From Flavobacterium psychrophilum (GTDB lineage: Bacteria; Bacteroidota; Bacteroidia; Flavobacteriales; Flavobacteriaceae): DNA of 9,189 nt. The DNA lies in assembly GCA_945866505.1 (NCBI GenBank), contig CAMBHH010000135.1:1-9189 (forward strand), written 5' to 3'. Made by a program: the position numbers and the translations under genes. Of the stretch, positions 6,579-9,189 are shown in pieces (position 1 is the first letter of the stretch; each line of letters begins with the position of its first letter). The notes beneath the pieces were generated by a model. It was not told the DNA's origin and searched no databases. It saw nothing but the letters and a program-made list of their open reading frames with translations.

Positions 6579-6584
6579 AAGGAG
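6579..6584 (+). promoter_or_regulatory. Shine-Dalgarno sequence of the micro-ORF
   Basis: AAGGAG stands 6 bases before the ATG at 6591, an ideal spacing. Well-formed Shine-Dalgarno sequences are uncommon before the other genes in this window, which makes this one stand out in otherwise non-coding DNA. Confidence 0.4.
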
Positions 6585-6590
6585 CTAATA

Positions 6591-6662
6591 ATGTGCCGGT
6601 TGTTTGTTTGTTCTATCATCGCTTTTATAATTTTATGGTTTCTACTGGGGCAATGCAGTTAA
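6591..6662 (+). CDS. Candidate 23-residue single-span membrane peptide
   Basis: ATG at 6591 opens a 23-codon frame that ends at TAA (6660-6662). The peptide begins MCRLFVC, has the hydrophobic stretch SIIAFIILWFLLG, and ends QCS, so it would be one membrane helix with three cysteines. An AAGGAG lies 6 bases upstream of the ATG. It precedes the ytxH-like gene by 48 bases on the same strand and could be the first cistron of that unit. The IILWFLLG core is reminiscent of the short Lmo0937-type membrane proteins that often accompany ytxH-like genes in Flavobacteria, so it could be a shortened remnant of one; that comparison is from memory. It may also be a chance frame. Confidence 0.35.
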   Translation: MCRLFVCSIIAFIILWFLLGQCS

Positions 6663-6710
6663 AAAATTAAATTCATTAAAAAAGACAATAACAATTAAAT
6701 AAAAATAATT

Positions 6711-6998
6711 ATGAGCACAGGAAAAGTAGTATTAGGAACAGTGGCAGGTCTTGCCATAGGAGGAATTGCGGGAATTTTATTTGCACCAGCAAAAGGGTCA
6801 GTAACTCGTCAACAAGTGATAGATCGAGGAAATTATTATGCTGATGAACTTAAAGCAAAATACAACGATTTTGCGGACACCATTTCTAAAAAATTTAACA
6901 ATGGAAAGGAATTCGCACAAGAGGTTGTTGAAAACGGTAAAGCAGAACTCGATGGACTACAAAGTGTAGATCATATGGGTTCAAAATACAAACTATAA
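6711..6998 (+). CDS. YtxH-like small membrane-associated protein
   Basis: The 95-residue protein starts with a glycine-rich transmembrane helix (KVVLGTVAGLAIGGIAGILF, residues 5-24) followed at once by APAKGSVTRQQV. This is the hallmark of the YtxH family, where the motif usually reads LFAP.KGS.TR. The rest (about 40-85) is a charged, probably amphipathic helical segment. The family is annotated as general-stress or gas-vesicle-like in some bacteria, but its molecular role is unknown. It heads a tight plus-strand unit: the holin-like gene follows after 11 bases and the third gene overlaps that one. The start ATG follows an A/T-rich leader without a Shine-Dalgarno sequence, as is usual here. 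Confidence 0.85.
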   Translation: MSTGKVVLGTVAGLAIGGIAGILFAPAKGSVTRQQVIDRGNYYADELKAKYNDFADTISKKFNNGKEFAQEVVENGKAELDGLQSVDHMGSKYKL

Positions 6999-7009
6999 AT
7001 AGACACATC

Positions 7010-7363
7010 ATGATTGACAATTCAACACCCATAGCAACACTTTTTGAGCGGGCAGAAAATTACGGTAAAACAACACTAAAATTGTTAGAACTAAACGCCA
7101 TAGATAAATCGGCCGATGTAATTTCATATCTCGTTTCAAGACTTGCCGTAATTACAACAGTTGTATTGTCAATCATAATTATCAATATTGGCCTCGATTT
7201 ATGGATTGGAAAATTGCTTGGTGAATCCTTTTATGGCTTTTTTATAATAGGAGGTTTCTATGTGATTTTTGCCATTTTTCTTCATCTGTATCGTGAGCAA
7301 CTGGTAAAATATCCGGTTAGCAATTCCATTATTAAACAAATGTTGAAACAAAAAATAGTATGA
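7010..7363 (+). CDS. Holin-like (phage holin superfamily III type) two-helix membrane protein
   Basis: The 117-residue protein has an N-terminal amphipathic segment (about 10-40, including FERAENYGKTTLKLLELNAIDK). Two membrane spans follow at about 45-62 (LAVITTVVLSIIIINIGL) and 74-93 (FYGFFIIGGFYVIFAIFLHL), then a basic tail. This resembles chromosomal proteins that automatic annotation calls phage holin family or DUF1469. They are not shown to be lytic, and here there is no phage gene nearby, so a role in envelope stress is more likely. The stop codon overlaps the next start as ATGA (7360-7363), which implies translational coupling with the downstream gene. The family call is moderate; the topology is clear. 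Confidence 0.72.
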   Translation: MIDNSTPIATLFERAENYGKTTLKLLELNAIDKSADVISYLVSRLAVITTVVLSIIIINIGLDLWIGKLLGESFYGFFIIGGFYVIFAIFLHLYREQLVKYPVSNSIIKQMLKQKIV

Positions 7364-7761
7364 AAAACACGAACGCAACCGATACTTTAAAAGAAATGAT
7401 TATTGTTCAAAATATGATTTATGACAACGATTTAGAACAACTTAAAGATCAATTTGATGTTGCTTATGAAAGTATTAAACCCATCAATTTAGTTAAAAAT
7501 CTATTTCAACAAGTAACTGCATCAGCTGACATTCGAAATAATCTGCTTAGCAATATAATTGGATTCAGTACAGGGTTTATCTCTAAAAAACTTCTGTTAG
7601 GCTCCTCTCACAATCCCATCAAAAAAGTACTTGGAACACTCTTTGAATTTGCAGTTGCCAATACGGTTGCTAAACATTCAGACGGCATTAAATCAATTGG
7701 AGGAAATTTATTCACACGATTACTTAATAAAGTCAAATCAAATCGAACTTTAAATCCATAA
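7360..7761 (+). CDS. Unrecognised protein of the ytxH/holin-like unit
   Basis: I cannot name this 133-residue protein. It starts inside the stop of the holin-like gene (ATGA overlap) and so is probably coupled to it. The N-terminal half is acidic and helical (LKEMIIVQNMIYDNDLEQLK, 10-29). It has no signal peptide. Two moderately hydrophobic stretches follow: NLLSNIIGFSTGFISKKLLL (61-80) and VLGTLFEFAVANTVAKH (90-106), separated by GSSHNPIKK (81-89). The last part is basic. The glycine-spaced stretches are too short and polar for firm transmembrane helices but would suit peripheral membrane binding. Its place in the unit suggests it works with the two preceding membrane proteins. Proteins with a similar SKKL...NP.K..LG pattern seem familiar after holin-like genes in Flavobacteria; this is memory, not a search result. 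Confidence 0.75.
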   Translation: MKNTNATDTLKEMIIVQNMIYDNDLEQLKDQFDVAYESIKPINLVKNLFQQVTASADIRNNLLSNIIGFSTGFISKKLLLGSSHNPIKKVLGTLFEFAVANTVAKHSDGIKSIGGNLFTRLLNKVKSNRTLNP

Positions 7762-7950
7762 TACCCCACTTGCTAAGTTTTGTAAATTTCAATTTGTCTC
7801 AAATGTTTATTTGCCAAAAAAAATGGAAATTTGTTGTAAAGAATTTTGACATTCTCTTAGTAGCTAATCGATCAAATTTACTCCTTGTACAAAAAAATAA
7901 TTAATTTCTTGAAGTTTTCAATTGTACTGCAAATTCAAGCAAAAAAACAG

Positions 7951-7994
7951 TAATTTTGCAGCAATAGATAATTAAAACTCGTCGAATAATTTTG
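7951..7994 (+). promoter_or_regulatory. Candidate -7 boxes upstream of yedI
   Basis: TAATTTTG occurs twice, at 7951-7958 and 7987-7994, and both match TAnnTTTG. Neither has a clear TTTG element at the usual upstream distance. The second is part of the inverted repeat at 7987-8013. Either could start the yedI transcript. The gap 7762-8034 contains no gene and no good terminator for the preceding unit. Confidence 0.35.
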
Positions 7995-8013
7995 GAAATC
8001 AACACCAAAATTA
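7987..8013. repeat. 9-base perfect inverted repeat in the yedI leader
   Basis: TAATTTTGG and CCAAAATTA flank the 9-base spacer AAATCAACA, ending 21 bases before the yedI start codon. The left arm contains a TAnnTTTG box. It could be an operator over the promoter or, if transcribed from 7951-7958, a leader hairpin near the ribosome site. Confidence 0.4.
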
Positions 8014-8034
8014 AGCAGTTTCTAAAACACTTAT

Positions 8035-8904
8035 ATGGCTTCAGGTTTTTTTGCACTTTTGGATGATATCGCAGCAATTATGGATGATGTTGCTGTAATG
8101 AGTAAAATTGCGGCAAAAAAAACAGCTGGTATTTTGGGCGATGATTTGGCTGTAAATGCCGAAAAAGCATCCGGATTTGCTTCTTCAAGAGAACTGCCCG
8201 TTTTGTGGGCGATTTCCAAAGGTTCATTCGTTAATAAATTAATCATTCTTCCCATTGCTTTTCTGCTTAGTGCTTATTTACCTATTGCAGTTATTATCAT
8301 TTTGATACTTGGCGGCCTTTTCTTAGCTTATGAAGGCGCCGAAAAAATATATGAATACTTTTTTCCTCATCAGCATACAACAACTATAATTATAGCGCAA
8401 GATTTTACAGAAGAAGAGATTTTGTCTCTTGAAAAAGAAAAAATAAAATCGGCCATAGTAACCGATTTTATTTTATCGGTAGAGATTGTAATTATTGCAC
8501 TTGGTACCGTAATTGGCAAACCCATTACCTCACAAATTGTAGTTGTTTCAATTATTGCAATTCTGGCAACCGTTGGCGTTTACGGAATTGTGGCCTTGAT
8601 TGTACGAATGGACGAAATGGGTTTCAAACTCATTGCATTGAATTCAAGAGAACGCAGTTTATCAAAAACAATTGGAAACATATTGGTTCAGGCTTTACCC
8701 AAAATAATCAAAAGTTTAGCCGTTATTGGCACCATCGCTTTGATACTTGTTGCGGGCGGAATCTTTGCACATAATATCACCTTTCTACATCATTTATTTA
8801 CACAATTACCTTCGATTCTAAGAGAATTTAGTTTTGGATTGATTATTGGGTTTCTAGTTTTAGGAATAGTAAACCTGTTCAAAAAGATATTCGGAAAAAA
8901 ATAA
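8035..8904 (+). CDS. yedI: DUF808 (YedI-family) inner-membrane protein
   Basis: The 289-residue protein opens with the strongly conserved DUF808 N-terminus: FALLDDIAAIMDDVAVMSKI (6-25), AAKKTAGILGDDLAVNAEKA (26-45) and RELPVLWAISKGS (52-64). It then has about six hydrophobic spans near 66-80, 83-100, 142-162, 166-190, 226-246 and 264-284, with an acidic loop (122-138, DFTEEEILSLEKEK) and a basic C-terminal end. Length and layout match E. coli YedI. The start fits the family, which begins Met-Ala-Gly/Ser. The protein is an integral membrane protein of unknown function, often annotated as a putative transporter without proof. It stands alone: 273 bases separate it from the ytxH-like unit, and the next gene is convergent. 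Confidence 0.93.
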   Translation: MASGFFALLDDIAAIMDDVAVMSKIAAKKTAGILGDDLAVNAEKASGFASSRELPVLWAISKGSFVNKLIILPIAFLLSAYLPIAVIIILILGGLFLAYEGAEKIYEYFFPHQHTTTIIIAQDFTEEEILSLEKEKIKSAIVTDFILSVEIVIIALGTVIGKPITSQIVVVSIIAILATVGVYGIVALIVRMDEMGFKLIALNSRERSLSKTIGNILVQALPKIIKSLAVIGTIALILVAGGIFAHNITFLHHLFTQLPSILREFSFGLIIGFLVLGIVNLFKKIFGKK

Positions 8905-8946
8905 GGAACTCCTTTTTACCATTAAAACTTTAATTCAACACTACAC

Positions 8947-8984
8947 TTTGTCAAAATAAGTTTACCGCTAAAAACTTTGACAAA
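8947..8984. repeat. Inverted repeat in the yedI 3' region
   Basis: TTTGTCAAA (8947-8955) and TTTGACAAA (8976-8984) are perfect 9-base complements around a 20-base spacer that itself holds AAGTTT, able to pair with AAACTT (8972-8977). The element lies 43 bases past yedI and would form an A/T-rich hairpin. It has no T-run and may be a 3'-end stabiliser or a protein site. Confidence 0.35.
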
Positions 8985-9003
8985 AACAGCAGTTTGAAAC
9001 CCT

Positions 9004-9022
9004 CGGCAAGCATTGCCGTTTT
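9004..9022 (+). terminator. Weak terminator candidate for yedI
   Basis: CGGCAA, loop GCA, TTGCCG is followed by four T's. The stem is short but GC-rich. It lies about 100 bases past the yedI stop and 27 bases before the end of the convergent minus-strand gene. The T-run is in the plus direction only. Confidence 0.45.
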
Positions 9023-9048
9023 CCACAAGTTTATTACTTTAACCCATA

Positions 9049-9189
9049 TTACGCATTAGAGATTTCAAAAGGATAATTCATTTGATAATTCCATAAACCA
9101 GAGAACCAATTTCTTCGTTTTTTATTGAGCGCTATTTTGAGCACGAGTTTGTCATTTTGCTTTTCAAAATAGGCTCCAATTGCAAAAGT
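9049..9189 (-). CDS. C-terminal end of an unrecognised protein (5'-partial)
   Basis: The minus-strand frame is open from the window edge to TAA at 9049-9051 and encodes the last 46 residues of a protein. It includes FAIGAYFEKQNDKLVLKIAL and NKKRRNWFSGLWNYQ, with a basic KKRR cluster and aromatic residues, and ends FEISNA. The residue mix and lack of low-complexity sequence look like real coding DNA. The segment alternates polar and hydrophobic residues as a beta-rich domain would. I do not recognise the family, and nearly all of the gene lies outside the window. It is convergent with yedI. Confidence 0.6.
   Translation of the reverse strand, partial: TFAIGAYFEKQNDKLVLKIALNKKRRNWFSGLWNYQMNYPFEISNA

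Larger units (their letters stand above)
6390..6710. other. Intergenic region before the ytxH-like gene
   Basis: These 321 bases hold no conventional gene. They contain a weak inverted repeat GTTCT/AGAAC (6468-6482), a better one ACAAAA-GCC-TTTTGT (6507-6521), and a candidate 23-codon reading frame with a Shine-Dalgarno sequence (6591-6662, listed separately). I find no full TAnnTTTG promoter box on the plus strand; TAACTTTT and TATAATTG are near matches only. The promoter of the downstream unit probably lies here but cannot be placed. Confidence 0.5.

Noticed and set aside
7010..7363. Prophage lysis gene
   Set aside because: The protein looks holin-like, but there is no endolysin, tail, integrase or other phage gene around, and such genes beside ytxH are common chromosomal stress genes.
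7784..7832. Terminator for the ytxH-like unit (AAATTTC...GAAATTT)
   Set aside because: The loop would be 35 bases, the stem is only 7 weak pairs, and no clean T-run follows.
7908..7939. Hairpin CTTGAA...TTCAAG before yedI
   Set aside because: The stem is short with a bulge and long loop, followed by A's not T's in the plus direction; likely chance.
8031..8255. 74-codon minus-strand frame at the start of yedI
   Set aside because: Antisense to the most conserved part of DUF808; Ala/Ile-rich shadow.

Overview
The window looks like chromosomal DNA of a Flavobacterium-type member of the Bacteroidota. The evidence is the AT-rich intergenic DNA, the TAnnTTTG-type promoter boxes, the scarcity of Shine-Dalgarno sequences, signal peptides that end in Ala-Gln, and a C-terminal type IX secretion (type B) sorting domain on the first protein. 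There are no rRNA or tRNA genes, insertion sequences, CRISPR arrays or phage structural genes. The regions are mostly ordinary housekeeping or stress genes.

Layout. (1) 1-1541 (+): the 3' part of a large secreted PKD/Ig-like protein; its N-terminus lies outside the window. (2) 1574-2025 (-): a small periplasmic class I cytochrome c with its own terminator and a palindrome at its promoter. (3) 2245-4246 (-): a two-gene unit, a single-domain rhodanese followed by a GapN-like non-phosphorylating glyceraldehyde-3-phosphate dehydrogenase, closed by a strong terminator. (4) 4247-4619: a 373-base divergent intergenic region; its right end carries two phased palindromes that overlap two TAnnTTTG boxes. 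(5) 4620-6389 (+): a probable operon of a MarR-family regulator, an NfsB-like nitroreductase and a secreted YceI protein, ending in a textbook terminator. (6) 6390-6710: 321 bases without a conventional gene, holding a candidate 23-codon membrane peptide with a good Shine-Dalgarno sequence. (7) 6711-7761 (+): a compact three-gene unit of a YtxH-like protein, a holin-like two-helix membrane protein and an unrecognised protein. (8) 8035-8904 (+): a DUF808/YedI membrane protein. (9) 9049-9189 (-): the last 46 residues of an unrecognised protein that runs off the window.

How the genes may work together. The MarR-nitroreductase-YceI unit reads as an autoregulated response to small redox-active or electrophilic compounds: the operators sit on the core promoter, and the regulator has two cysteines near its DNA-binding elements. 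The YtxH/holin-like/unknown unit, next to DUF808, looks like an envelope or general-stress membrane cassette. The rhodanese-GapN unit pairs sulfur transfer with a thiol-dependent dehydrogenase; that link is inference. The points most worth following are the tandem MarR operators, the displaced active-site glutamate in the GapN-like enzyme, the unannotated micro-ORF, and the unrecognised 133-residue protein. I see no clear evidence of a wholly new multi-gene system.
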